Source: Xanthomonas indica
GTDB lineage: Bacteria > Pseudomonadota > Gammaproteobacteria > Xanthomonadales > Xanthomonadaceae
Assembly: GCF_040529045.1 (NCBI RefSeq)
Contig: NZ_CP131914.1
Location: 124,001 to 188,000, forward strand
Direction: 5' to 3'
Length of the DNA stretch: 64,000 nucleotides
The position numbers and the translations under genes were made by a program. Shown piece by piece: positions 27,221-35,587 of this stretch. Position 1 is the first letter of the stretch. Each line of letters starts with the position of its first letter. The notes under the pieces were generated by a model. That model searched no databases, was not told where the DNA came from, and saw nothing but the letters and a program-made list of their open reading frames with translations.

Positions 27221-28668
27221 CAGTCCAGCTCCTCGTCCAGGTCCACCACCCAGGTGTCCTTGGCGCCGCCGCCCTGCGAGGAATTGACCACCAGCGAGCC
27301 CTCCTCCATCGCCACCCGGGTCAGCCCGCCGGTGGTCACGTAGACGTCCTCGCGGGAGAGGATGAACGGGCGCAGGTCCAGGTGCCGCGGCGCCGGCCCG
27401 GCCTCGGTCACGATCGGCGCGGTGGACAGGCCCAGGGTCGGCTGCGCCATGTAGTTGCGCGGGTCGGCCAGGATCAGCTTGCGGAACTGCTCGCGCTGAC
27501 GGGTGGTCGAGCGCGGGCCGATCAGCATGCCATAGCCGCCGGACTCGTTGGCCGGCTTCACCACCAGCTCGTCCAGGTGCTCGAGCACGTACTGGCGGTC
27601 CTTGTCGTCGTGGCACAGGTAGCTGGGCACGTTGGGCAGGATCGGCTCCTCGTCCAGGTAGTAGCGGATCATCTTCGGCACGTAGGCGAACACCACCTTG
27701 TCGTCGGCCACGCCGGCGCCCGGCGCGTTGGCCAGCGCCACCTTGCCGGCGCGCCAGCTGCGGATCAGCCCGGCCACGCCCAGCACCGAATCGGCGCGGA
27801 ACGCCTCCGGGTCCAGGAACAGGTCGTCGACCCGGCGGTAGATCACGTCGACCCGGCGCGGCCCGTACACGGTGCGCATGTAGGTGCAGTCGTCGTCGGC
27901 CACGAACAGGTCGTCGCCCTCGACCAGTTCGATGCCCATCGCCTGCGCCAGGTAGGCGTGCTCGAAGTAGGCGCTGTTGAAGATGCCCGGGGTCAGCAAT
28001 GCGATCACCGGCTGGTCGCCGGGGCGCGGCGACAGCGCCGCCAGGGTGTCGTAGAGCTGCGCCGGGTAGTCGTCCACCGGCAGGATCGCGCTGGTCTCGA
28101 ACAGCTCCGGGAACACCCGCTTGGCGACCATGCGGTTCTCGAGCATGTACGACACGCCGCTGGGGATGCGCAGGTTGTCCTCCAGCGCGTACAGGGTGCC
28201 GTCGGCGTCGCGCACCAGGTCCGAGCCGCATACGTGCGCCCACACGCCCAGTGCCGGGGTGATGCCCACGCATTGCGGGCGGAAGTTGACCGAGTGCTCC
28301 AGCAGCATCGCCGGGAACACCTTGTCCTTGACGATGCGCTGGGCGCCGTAGATGTCGCCGATGAACAGGTTGAGCGCGCGCATGCGCTGCTTCAGCCCGG
28401 CCTCGGTGCGCTGCCATTCGTGCAGCGGGATCACCCGCGGGATCAGGTCGAACGGCAGCGTGCGGTCGACGTTGCGGCCGTCGGAGTAGACGGTGAAGGT
28501 GATGCCCATGACCCGCGCGGCGACATCGGCGGCGAGCTGGCGTTCGGACAATTCGCGTCCACTGAGGCTGGACAGGTACTCGATGACCCGGCGCGCGGCC
28601 GGACGTGGCTGCCCATCGGACTGGATCAGCTCGTCGAAGGTGGCCGTGCGGTACTTGCTCCAGTCCAT
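27220..28668 (-). CDS. Circularly permuted ATP-grasp protein (DUF404/DUF407)
   Basis: The 482-residue protein has the permuted ATP-grasp arrangement. Blocks include ALNLFIGDIYGAQRIVKD, GITPALGVWAHVCGSDLVRDADG, LEDNLRIPSGVSYMLENR, VVKPANESGGYGM (nucleotide grip) and LRPFILSREDVYVTTGGLTR. These enzymes are predicted to form an amide or peptide bond using ATP on a carboxylate; the substrate is unknown. It is first gene of the pair with the alpha-E protein. A gap of 79 bp separates it from the MscS-type gene upstream on the same strand. Confidence 0.88.
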   Translation of the reverse strand: MDWSKYRTATFDELIQSDGQPRPAARRVIEYLSSLSGRELSERQLAADVAARVMGITFTVYSDGRNVDRTLPFDLIPRVIPLHEWQRTEAGLKQRMRALNLFIGDIYGAQRIVKDKVFPAMLLEHSVNFRPQCVGITPALGVWAHVCGSDLVRDADGTLYALEDNLRIPSGVSYMLENRMVAKRVFPELFETSAILPVDDYPAQLYDTLAALSPRPGDQPVIALLTPGIFNSAYFEHAYLAQAMGIELVEGDDLFVADDDCTYMRTVYGPRRVDVIYRRVDDLFLDPEAFRADSVLGVAGLIRSWRAGKVALANAPGAGVADDKVVFAYVPKMIRYYLDEEPILPNVPSYLCHDDKDRQYVLEHLDELVVKPANESGGYGMLIGPRSTTRQREQFRKLILADPRNYMAQPTLGLSTAPIVTEAGPAPRHLDLRPFILSREDVYVTTGGLTRVAMEEGSLVVNSSQGGGAKDTWVVDLDEELD

Positions 28669-28747
28669 CGCGCCCCTTGTTGCTGTGGGCCGGCGGCGAA
28701 AGGCGCCGGCATGTTGTCCCGCAACATGCCCGCAGTCGTGACGGCCG

Positions 28748-30064
28748 TCAAGCCGCCGGCGGCGGGACGGTCTCCGGGGCGCGGCGGATGCGCGCGCTGT
28801 CCATGAACATGGCGTCGCTGGAGGCCTGGAACACGCGCAGGTCGAAGTTGGGCAGGATCGCCAGCAGGTGGTCGAACAGGTCCGCCTGGATCTGCTCGTA
28901 CATCGCCCAGCGGGTGTCGTTGGCGAAGCAGTACACCTCCAGCGGCAGGCCGTTGGCGCCCGGCTCCAGTTGCCGCACCAGCAGGGTCATGTCCTGGCGC
29001 ACGTGCGGGCTGGCGCGCAGGTAGTGCTCGACGTAGGCGCGGAAGGTGCCGAGGTTGGTGATCCGGCGGCCGTTGATCGGCGCCACCCCGCGCTCGGCCA
29101 GCGCGCCGTTCCAGGCGTCGAGCTCGGTGCGCTTGCGGTCGATGTACTCGCGCAGCACGGTCAACTGCCGCATCTGCTCGATCTCGGCGGCGTCGAGGAA
29201 GCGCACGCTGTGCTGGTCCAGGTACAGCGCGCGCTTGATCCGGCGCCCGCCGGCCTCGCTCATCCCGCGCCAGTTCTTGAACGAGTCGCTGATCAATTTC
29301 TTGGTCGGGATGGTGGTGATGGTCTTGTCCCAGTTCTGGACCTTGACCGTGTGCAGCGCAATGTCGATCACGTCGCCGTCGGCGTTCTGCTGCGGCATCT
29401 CGATCCAGTCGCCGACGCGGACCATGTCGTTGGAACTGATGGTGACGCTGGCCACCAGCGACAGCAGGGTGTCCTGGAACACCAGGATCAGCACCGCCAT
29501 CATCGCGCCCACGCCCGACAGCAGGATCACCGGCGACTTGTCCACCAGCACCGACACCATCAGCACCGCCGCGACCACGCCCAGCACGATCTTGAGCAAC
29601 TGCATGTAGCCCTTGATCGGCTTGTTGTGCGCGTCCGGGCGCCGCTCGTACACGTGGTTGAGCAGGTCCAGCACGCGCGACAAGGCCAATGCCACGGTCA
29701 GCACGATGAAGGCGGCGCAGACGTTGCGCACCACGCTGACCATCGCCGCCGGCAGATGCGGCACCGCGCCGATGCCCAACGACAGCACCAGGGCCGGGAT
29801 CACGTTGGCCAGGCGCGGGATCACGCTCAGCTTCACTTCCTTGTCGCTGAGCACGGTGGCGCGCAGTGCCCGCCGCAGCCCGCGCAGCAGGATCCGCTTG
29901 GTCACCCAGTTGGCCAGCCACGCCGCCAGCAGCAGCGCCACGATCACCATCGCGTCGTAGGCCCAGGGATACGGCGCCAGGGTGTGCTGCAGGTCGGCGA
30001 AGAACGCCGCGCCAGGCAGCGCCGCCGAGGCGCTGGCGAACGGCAGCAACGCCTGCACGCTCAT
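28748..30064 (-). CDS. MscS-family mechanosensitive channel (YbdG-like)
   Basis: This 438-residue inner-membrane protein has about five transmembrane helices in its first 190 residues. The pore-lining region is VILLSGVGAMMAVLILVFQDTLLSLVAS, followed by the beta domain (NDMVRVGDWIEMPQQNADGDVIDIALHTVKVQNWD) and a soluble alpha/beta end. The insertion TIPTKKLISDSFKNWRGM is typical of the YbdG/YnaI side of the family. It should act in osmotic down-shock. Its ATG overlaps the stop of folB (ATGA arrangement), so it is translationally coupled to a folate gene, probably for expression only. Confidence 0.88.
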   Translation of the reverse strand: MSVQALLPFASASAALPGAAFFADLQHTLAPYPWAYDAMVIVALLLAAWLANWVTKRILLRGLRRALRATVLSDKEVKLSVIPRLANVIPALVLSLGIGAVPHLPAAMVSVVRNVCAAFIVLTVALALSRVLDLLNHVYERRPDAHNKPIKGYMQLLKIVLGVVAAVLMVSVLVDKSPVILLSGVGAMMAVLILVFQDTLLSLVASVTISSNDMVRVGDWIEMPQQNADGDVIDIALHTVKVQNWDKTITTIPTKKLISDSFKNWRGMSEAGGRRIKRALYLDQHSVRFLDAAEIEQMRQLTVLREYIDRKRTELDAWNGALAERGVAPINGRRITNLGTFRAYVEHYLRASPHVRQDMTLLVRQLEPGANGLPLEVYCFANDTRWAMYEQIQADLFDHLLAILPNFDLRVFQASSDAMFMDSARIRRAPETVPPPAA

Positions 30065-30414
30065 GCGCGGCTGCGCTCGATGATGACCCCCACCGCCTGC
30101 GCCCCGCGCACCGCGCCTGGCTTGCTCAGCTTCAGCCGCAACCAGCGCACGTCGAATTCCTGCAGCACCGCTTCCGCGCAGCGCTCGGCCAGCGTCTCCA
30201 CCAGCCCGTAGCCGGACTGCTCGACCAGTTCCACCAGGCGCTTGCTCACCGCCTTGTAGTTGAGCGTATCGGCGATGTCGTCGCTGGCCGCGGGCTTGCG
30301 GTTGTCGAAGCCCATTTCCAGATCGAAGCGCAGCGTCTGCCGGATCCGCCGCTCCCAATCGTAGATGCCGATCAGCGCGTCGATTTCCAGACCTTCGATG
30401 AAGACTTTATCCAT
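30061..30414 (-). CDS. folB: Dihydroneopterin aldolase
   Basis: FolB splits 7,8-dihydroneopterin to 6-hydroxymethyl-dihydropterin and glycolaldehyde in folate synthesis. The 117-residue product begins MDKVFIEGLEIDALIGIYDWE, with the family's I-G-x-x-x-W-E block and the catalytic region NYKAVSKRLVELVE, ETLAERCAE and KLSKPGAV. A compact repeat element separates it from tsaD upstream, and the MscS gene overlaps its stop. Confidence 0.93.
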   Translation of the reverse strand: MDKVFIEGLEIDALIGIYDWERRIRQTLRFDLEMGFDNRKPAASDDIADTLNYKAVSKRLVELVEQSGYGLVETLAERCAEAVLQEFDVRWLRLKLSKPGAVRGAQAVGVIIERSRA

Positions 30415-30421
30415 GAGGAGC

Positions 30422-30524
30422 CGGGATTGGGGAATGGGGATTCGGGAATGGTAAGAGCAAAGGCAAAAGCTGATGCAACCGCGGAGCCGCTTTACGAATC
30501 CCCAATCCCGACTCCCGACTCCCG
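30422..30524. repeat. GGGGAATC-type inverted repeat between folB and tsaD
   Basis: The left arm (30422-30451) is a run of GGGATT/GGGAAT units, and the right arm (30495-30524) is the complementary GAATCCCC/AATCCCG/ACTCCCG run. A middle with AGCAAAGGCAAAAGC and GAGCCGCTTT lies between. The same architecture is at 45482-45580. The right arm overlaps the end of tsaD and contains its last codons and stop. Confidence 0.85.
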
Positions 30525-31577
30525 CGTTGCCGCCGCCAACGGCGGCAACGTCGCCATGTCCCAGCGCGGCGTCACCTGCACCGCGGACGCGGCATCGTGC
30601 AACCCGGCCTGCAGGCGCAGGGCGCCGGCGAAGGCGATCATCGCGCCGTTGTCGGTGCACAGCGCCGGGCGCGGGAAGCAGGCGCGGCCGCCGCGCGCCT
30701 GCGCCATCGCCTGCAGCTTGGCGCGCAGGCGCAGGTTGGCGCCGACGCCGCCGGCGACCACGATGGTGTCGCTGCCGGCCGCCTCCAGCGCGCGCTCGCA
30801 CTTGATCGCCAGCGTGTCCACCACCGCGTCCTCGAAACCGCGGGCGATGTCGGCGCGCACCGTCTCGGACTGGTCGCTGTCGCGCCAGGCCAGCAGCACC
30901 TGGGTCTTGAGCCCGGAAAAGCTGAAGTCCAGGCCGGGCCGGTCGGTCATCGGCCGGGCGAAGCGGAACCGCCCCGAGGTGCCCTGCGTGGCCAGCGCCG
31001 CCAGCTGCGGGCCGCCCGGATACGGCAGGCCCATCAGCTTGGCGGTCTTGTCGAAGGCCTCGCCGGCGGCGTCGTCCAGGGTCTCGCCGAGCAGGCGGTA
31101 ACGGCCGATGGCCTCCACCGCGATCAGCTGGGTGTGGCCGCCGGACACCAGCAGCGCCACGAACGGCGGCGCCGGCGCCCCGTGCACCGGGTCCGGATCC
31201 TCCATCAGCGGCGCCAGCAGGTGGCCTTCCATGTGGTGCACGCCGATCGCCGGCACGTCCAGCGCCCAGGCCAGGGCCCGGGCCACGCCGGCACCGACCA
31301 GCAGCGCGCCGACCAGGCCCGGCCCGGCGGTGTAGGCCACCCCGTCCAGGTCGCGCACCTGCAGGCCGGCCTCGGCCAGGGTCTGGCGGATCAGCGGCAG
31401 CAGCTTGCGCACGTGGTCGCGGCTGGCCAGCTCCGGCACCACCCCGCCGTACTCGGCGTGCAGGGCGATCTGGCTGTACAGCGCGTGCGCGCGCAGCGCG
31501 GCCGCGCCGGAGCGCGTGGTGTCGTAGACGGCGACGCCGGTTTCGTCGCAACTGGATTCGATGCCGAGAACGTTCAT
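30492..31577 (-). CDS. tsaD: tRNA N6-adenosine threonylcarbamoyltransferase
   Basis: TsaD transfers threonylcarbamoyl to A37 of ANN-decoding tRNAs, with TsaB and TsaE. The 361 residues show [19 protein letters not shown] at the N terminus, the metal motif HHMEGH near residue 110, [28 protein letters not shown] and DFSFSGLKT. It is some 20 residues longer than the E. coli protein. The extra end [11 protein letters not shown]-stop is encoded by an arm of the intergenic inverted repeat, so a repeat insertion has probably replaced the original terminus. It is divergent from rpsU, as in many proteobacteria. Confidence 0.95.
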   Translation of the reverse strand: MNVLGIESSCDETGVAVYDTTRSGAAALRAHALYSQIALHAEYGGVVPELASRDHVRKLLPLIRQTLAEAGLQVRDLDGVAYTAGPGLVGALLVGAGVARALAWALDVPAIGVHHMEGHLLAPLMEDPDPVHGAPAPPFVALLVSGGHTQLIAVEAIGRYRLLGETLDDAAGEAFDKTAKLMGLPYPGGPQLAALATQGTSGRFRFARPMTDRPGLDFSFSGLKTQVLLAWRDSDQSETVRADIARGFEDAVVDTLAIKCERALEAAGSDTIVVAGGVGANLRLRAKLQAMAQARGGRACFPRPALCTDNGAMIAFAGALRLQAGLHDAASAVQVTPRWDMATLPPLAAATRESGVGIGDS

Positions 31578-31621
31578 GGGTGCATTGTGGGGCCGAATCG
31601 GCGGCAGGCCAAACGCGGCGC

Positions 31622-31649
31622 TTGCAGCCGCGAAATCTGCCGCTATAAT
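31622..31649 (+). promoter_or_regulatory. Sigma-70-type promoter of rpsU
   Basis: TTGCAG (31622-31627) and TATAAT (31644-31649) are separated by 16 bp, about 50 bp before the rpsU start. It is the best canonical promoter seen in the window. Confidence 0.7.
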
Positions 31650-31698
31650 GTGCGGCTCGCCGGGCCTGACCCGGTCACCATTGTGTCCCGGAGATTCC

Positions 31699-31914
31699 AT
31701 GCCCAGCGTTAAAGTCCGCGAGAACGAGCCCTTCGAGTTTGCGCTCCGTCGCTTCAAGCGCACCTGCGAAAAGGCCGGCGTGCTGGCCGAAACCCGCAAG
31801 CGCGAGTTCTACGAAAAGCCGACCCAGGAACGCAAGCGCAAGGCCGCTGCCGCGGTGAAGCGCCAGCTGCGTCGCACCTCGCGCGACGTCACCAAGCGCC
31901 AGCGTCTGTACTGA
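31699..31914 (+). CDS. rpsU: 30S ribosomal protein bS21
   Basis: The 71-residue protein is extremely basic. It begins [20 protein letters not shown] and ends KRQRLY, the standard bS21 sequence, which aids initiation complex formation. GGAG lies 5 bases before the ATG. It is first gene of the rpsU-yqeY-yihY-dnaG array, and its own two hairpins follow directly, so ribosomal protein expression is likely uncoupled from the genes below. Confidence 0.98.
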   Translation: MPSVKVRENEPFEFALRRFKRTCEKAGVLAETRKREFYEKPTQERKRKAAAAVKRQLRRTSRDVTKRQRLY

Positions 31915-31929
31915 GGATCGCGGCCTGCG

Positions 31930-32006
31930 GTAGCGGGATGTGCCGGTTTCGGCACCCGCTACGGTAAGCCCACGAAGCCGGCACGCGCAAGCGTCGCCGG
32001 CTTTTT
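31930..32006 (+). terminator. Double hairpin after rpsU
   Basis: The first hairpin (31930-31962) pairs GTAGCGGG with CCCGCTAC and has an inner TGCCG/CGGCA stem. The second (31975-32006) pairs AAGCCGGC with GCCGGCTT and ends in TTTTT, a standard Rho-independent terminator. The first could be an attenuator or a processing site. Confidence 0.8.
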
Positions 32007-32120
32007 GTGCATCTGCTGCTTGGACCAGGCGATCCGCCCGCGCGGAGTATCGGCCCCGTCCCTGATCCCTCGGCACCCGCGTGCCGCCTCGTCCGCACGG
32101 CCTGCGCCAGCGCGCTTGCC

Positions 32121-32126
32121 TAGAAT
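32121..32126 (+). promoter_or_regulatory. Promoter -10 (TAGAAT) before yqeY
   Basis: TAGAAT sits 38 bp before the yqeY ATG in the context CCTAGAATGCCC. That context is repeated before the symporter gene at 36990. No good -35 is seen, common for this group. Confidence 0.4.
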
Positions 32127-32163
32127 GCCCTTCCCCCCTTTTCTCTTCCCTGTGGAGTCCCTC

Positions 32164-32610
32164 ATGACCCTCAAGCAGCAGCTCACCGACGACATGAAGG
32201 CCGCGATGAAGTCCGGCGACAAGCACAGCCTGGGCGTGATCCGGCTGATCAACGCCGCGATCAAGCAGAAGGAAGTGGACGAGCGCGTGGAGATGGACGA
32301 CGCCGCGGTGATCGCGGTGATGGACAAGATGGTCAAGCAGCGCAAGGACTCGGTAAGCCAGTACGAGGCCGCCGGCCGCGACGACCTGGCCCAGGTGGAG
32401 CGCGAGGAGATCGTGGTGATCGAGCGCTACCTGCCGAGCAAGATGGGCGAGGCCGAGATCGTCGCCGCGATCCAGGCGGCGATGGCGCAGACCGGCGCCG
32501 CCAGCCCGGCCGACATGGGCAAGCTGATGGGCGTGCTCAAGCCGATGCTGGCCGGCAAGGCCGACATGGGCCAGGTCTCGGTGCTGGTCAAGCAGCAACT
32601 GGCCGGCTGA
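32164..32610 (+). CDS. GatB/YqeY domain protein
   Basis: The 148-residue YqeY family protein has MTLKQQLTDDMKAAMKSGDK, then LPSKMGEAEIVAAI and a C-terminal GKLMGVLKPMLAGKADMGQV. This matches the tail domain of GatB that contacts tRNA, but the free-standing protein has no proven function. It sits between rpsU and dnaG in many proteobacteria, as here. A hairpin pair follows the gene. Confidence 0.93.
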   Translation: MTLKQQLTDDMKAAMKSGDKHSLGVIRLINAAIKQKEVDERVEMDDAAVIAVMDKMVKQRKDSVSQYEAAGRDDLAQVEREEIVVIERYLPSKMGEAEIVAAIQAAMAQTGAASPADMGKLMGVLKPMLAGKADMGQVSVLVKQQLAG

Positions 32611-32632
32611 CGCTCCCGAGGAGCGCGCGGGC

Positions 32633-32680
32633 GGCGGGCTTCACCCGCCTTTCGATGCCGGGCTGCTACAACGCCCGGCA
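32633..32680 (+). terminator. Two GC-rich hairpins after yqeY
   Basis: GGCGGG/CCCGCC with a short T tract (32633-32653) is followed by TGCCGGGC/GCCCGGCA (32656-32680). They could partly terminate transcription before yihY. Confidence 0.55.
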
Positions 32681-32751
32681 AGCCCGCGCCCTCCTTCAGC
32701 GCGCAGTGCGGGACCGGCGTTGCGACGCCGCGCGCCGAAGGTCCCGCGCCC

Positions 32752-33666
32752 ATGTCCCTGCCCCTGTCGTCCGATCGCCTGCACAAACACCTCGACCGCC
32801 TGCAGCAGAGCCTGCCGGCCGCGCTGGTGCGGCGCTTCGTCGAGATCGACGTGATGACCCAGTCGGCCTCGCTGTCGTTCTACGCCCTGCTGTCGCTGGC
32901 GCCGCTGCTGGTGCTGCTGCTGTGGCTCACCGCCTCGCTGTACCCGCAGGCCCAGGAGGCGCTGATCGCGCAGATCGGGCAGCTGGCCGGGCACGGCGCG
33001 CGCGAGGTCGCGCAGACGGTGATCGACAACGCCAAGAACCAGCCCAACATCGGCTCGCTGGCCGGGCTGTGGAGCACCCTGCTGCTGTTCGTCGGCGCCA
33101 CCGCGGTGTTCGCGCAGCTGCAGAACGCGCTGAACCTGATCTTCCGCACCGACAAGCAGCGCCTGGACGGCATCATGGCCTGGCTGAAGAAGCGCGTGTT
33201 CTCCTTCGGCGTGGTGCTGGGGCTGGGCTTCCTGCTGCTGATCTCGATGATCCTGACCACCGTGCTGCAGGTGGTGTTCGCGCGGATGCCGTCGCTGCTG
33301 CCGGCGGTCGGCTACGTCTCGACCCTGGCGATCTACGTGCTGGCCTTCGCCGTGCTCTACCACTACCTGCCCGACCGCCGGGTGCAATGGCGCCAGGCGA
33401 TCATCGGCGGCGCCATCACCGCCTGCCTATTCGTGGCCGGGCGCTATGCGATCGGCCTGTACATCGCCACCGCCGCGCCGGGCAGCGCCTACGGCTCGAT
33501 GGGCGCGCTGGTGATCCTGCTGGTGTGGATCTACTACGCCACCGTGGTGTTCTTCGTCGGCGCGCTGATCACCGCGGTGATCGACGAGCGCCTGCGCTCG
33601 CACAGCAAGCTCGTCGCCGCCGGGATCGACCCGCGCAACGCCGCACAGGCACCGCCCACGCCCTGA
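32752..33666 (+). CDS. YihY/UPF0761 family inner-membrane protein
   Basis: The 304-residue protein has six transmembrane helices. It shows the family blocks MTQSASLSFYALLSLAPLL, FRTDKQRLDGIMAWLKKRVFSF, YHYLPDRRVQWRQAIIGG and YGSMGALVILLVWIYYATVVFFVGA. Formerly likened to virulence factor BrkB or RNase BN, neither activity is established for it. The position inside rpsU-yqeY-dnaG is a lineage feature. Confidence 0.9.
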   Translation: MSLPLSSDRLHKHLDRLQQSLPAALVRRFVEIDVMTQSASLSFYALLSLAPLLVLLLWLTASLYPQAQEALIAQIGQLAGHGAREVAQTVIDNAKNQPNIGSLAGLWSTLLLFVGATAVFAQLQNALNLIFRTDKQRLDGIMAWLKKRVFSFGVVLGLGFLLLISMILTTVLQVVFARMPSLLPAVGYVSTLAIYVLAFAVLYHYLPDRRVQWRQAIIGGAITACLFVAGRYAIGLYIATAAPGSAYGSMGALVILLVWIYYATVVFFVGALITAVIDERLRSHSKLVAAGIDPRNAAQAPPTP

Positions 33667-33735
33667 CCGCACGGCGCTGAACCACACAGGCAGCGCGCCC
33701 AGCGTGACGGCGCACGCGCGTGGCATCCTATGCGG

Positions 33736-35478
33736 ATGGCCCGCATCCCCGACGCATTCATCGACGACCTGCTCGCCCGCACCGACATCGTCGAGGTGGT
33801 CGGCACGCGCGTGCCGCTGAAGCGCCAGGGCAAGGAGTACGCGGCGCGCTGCCCGTTCCACGACGAGCGCTCGGCCTCGTTCACGGTGTCCCCGACCAAG
33901 CAGTTCTACCACTGCTTCGGCTGCGGCGCGCACGGCACCGCGATCAGCTTCCTGATGAACTACGACCGCCTCGAATTCCTCGACGCGGTCGACGAACTGG
34001 CCAAGCGCGCCGGCATGGAAGTGCCGCGCGACGCCCAGCAGCGCGGCGCCGCCCAGGCCGCCGGCGACGACCACCGCGACCTGTACTCGGCGCTGGAAGC
34101 GGCGGCCAAGTTCTTCCAGCGCCAGTTCGACGGCAGCGACAAGGCGCGTGCCTACCTGGACGGCCGCGGCGTGGATGCGGAGAACCGTGCGCGCTTCCAG
34201 ATCGGCTATGCCCCGGACGGCTACAGCGCGCTCAAGGACGCATTGGGCACCGACGAGCGCCGGCTCAAGCTGCTGGACCGTGCCGGGTTGTTCTCCAAGA
34301 ACGACCGTGGCCACGTCTACGACAAGTTCCGCGACCGGGTGATGTTCCCGATTTTCGACCGCCGCGGCCGGGTCATCGCCTTCGGCGGCCGCGTGCTCGA
34401 CAAGGACGACGGCCCCAAGTACCTGAACTCGCCCGAGACCGCGCTGTTCCACAAGGGCCGCGAACTGTACGGCCTGTGGCAGGTGCGCCAGGCCAACCAG
34501 AAGATCGAGCGGCTGATCGTGGTCGAGGGCTACATGGACGTGGTCTCGCTGTTCCAGTTCGGCGTCACCCAGGCGGTGGCGACGCTGGGCACCGCGACCA
34601 CGCCGGACCACGCCGAACTGCTGTTCCGCAACGCGCCGGACGTGTTCTTCTGCTTCGACGGCGACGCCGCCGGCCGCCGTGCCGGCTGGAAGGCGCTGGA
34701 ATCGGTGCTGCCGCGGATGAAGGACGGCCGCCAGGCGTTCTTCCTGTTCCTGCCCGATGGCGAGGACCCGGACACCATCGTGCGCAAGGAAGGCGCCGCG
34801 GCCTTCGATGCGCGGCTGGTCCAGGCCACGCCGCTGTCGCAGTTCTTCTTCGACGAACTCTCGCGCGAGATCAACCTCGGCACGCTCGACGGCAAGGCAC
34901 GCCTGGCCGAACGCGCGCGGCCGATGCTGGCGCAGATTCCCGACGGCGCCTTCGGCGACCTGATGCGCCAGCGCCTGGCCGAACTCACCGGCATCGGCGC
35001 CGCCGCACCAGCGGCCGCCACGGCGGCGGCGAGCCGGCCGCCGCCGCGCGTGCCGCGCCCCGCGCACAAGCGCAGCCTGGTGCGCGAGGCGATCGTGCGC
35101 CTGCTGCAGGCGCCGTCGCTGGCGCTGGACCTGCCGCCGCCCTACCCGTTCGCCGGCCTGCGCCTGCCCGGCATCGAACTGATGATCGAACTGCTGCAGA
35201 TCGTGCATGCGCGCCCGGAAATCACCACCGGCGCCCTGCTCGAACACTTTCACGAACGCGAGGAACTGGCCGCGCTGCAGAAGCTGGCGGTGCAGGAGAT
35301 CGCCGGCGAGACCGCCAGCTGGCGCCAGGAACTGCACGACGTGGTCGTGCAGCTGGAAAAGCAGACGCTGCAGCAGCGCCTGGACGAACTGCAGGCCAAG
35401 CAGCGCGCGCAAGGCCTGGACGACACCGACAAGTACGAGTTGCGGGAACTGTTGAAGGCGCGCGCGGGGCTGCACTAG
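33736..35478 (+). CDS. dnaG: DNA primase
   Basis: DnaG makes RNA primers at the replication fork. The 580 residues contain the zinc finger CPFHDERSASF...HCFGCG (near residues 37-64), the RNA polymerase basic region, the TOPRIM motif VVEGYMDVVSLF with FDGDAAGRRA downstream, and a C-terminal helical DnaB-binding region. An Ala/Pro linker precedes the C domain. ATG 33736 (MARIPDAF) matches the usual start of DnaG; ATG 33730 two codons earlier is also possible. The array usually continues with rpoD, but here the next gene is a convergent lipase. Confidence 0.96.
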   Translation: MARIPDAFIDDLLARTDIVEVVGTRVPLKRQGKEYAARCPFHDERSASFTVSPTKQFYHCFGCGAHGTAISFLMNYDRLEFLDAVDELAKRAGMEVPRDAQQRGAAQAAGDDHRDLYSALEAAAKFFQRQFDGSDKARAYLDGRGVDAENRARFQIGYAPDGYSALKDALGTDERRLKLLDRAGLFSKNDRGHVYDKFRDRVMFPIFDRRGRVIAFGGRVLDKDDGPKYLNSPETALFHKGRELYGLWQVRQANQKIERLIVVEGYMDVVSLFQFGVTQAVATLGTATTPDHAELLFRNAPDVFFCFDGDAAGRRAGWKALESVLPRMKDGRQAFFLFLPDGEDPDTIVRKEGAAAFDARLVQATPLSQFFFDELSREINLGTLDGKARLAERARPMLAQIPDGAFGDLMRQRLAELTGIGAAAPAAATAAASRPPPRVPRPAHKRSLVREAIVRLLQAPSLALDLPPPYPFAGLRLPGIELMIELLQIVHARPEITTGALLEHFHEREELAALQKLAVQEIAGETASWRQELHDVVVQLEKQTLQQRLDELQAKQRAQGLDDTDKYELRELLKARAGLH

Positions 35479-35552
35479 CTGTGCCTGGCACAACGGTTGG
35501 CACATTGTGCCGACCATGCCACGTGCAAGGCCGATGCGGTATCAACAAGCAC

Positions 35553-35578
35553 CCGGCCCCACCGCGCAATGGGGCCGG
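35553..35578. terminator. Hairpin between convergent dnaG and lipase
   Basis: CCGGCCCCA pairs with TGGGGCCGG over 9 bp with an 8-base loop. No T run is present, but the place between two convergent stops fits a bidirectional terminator. Confidence 0.55.
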
Positions 35579-35587
35579 CAACCACGA

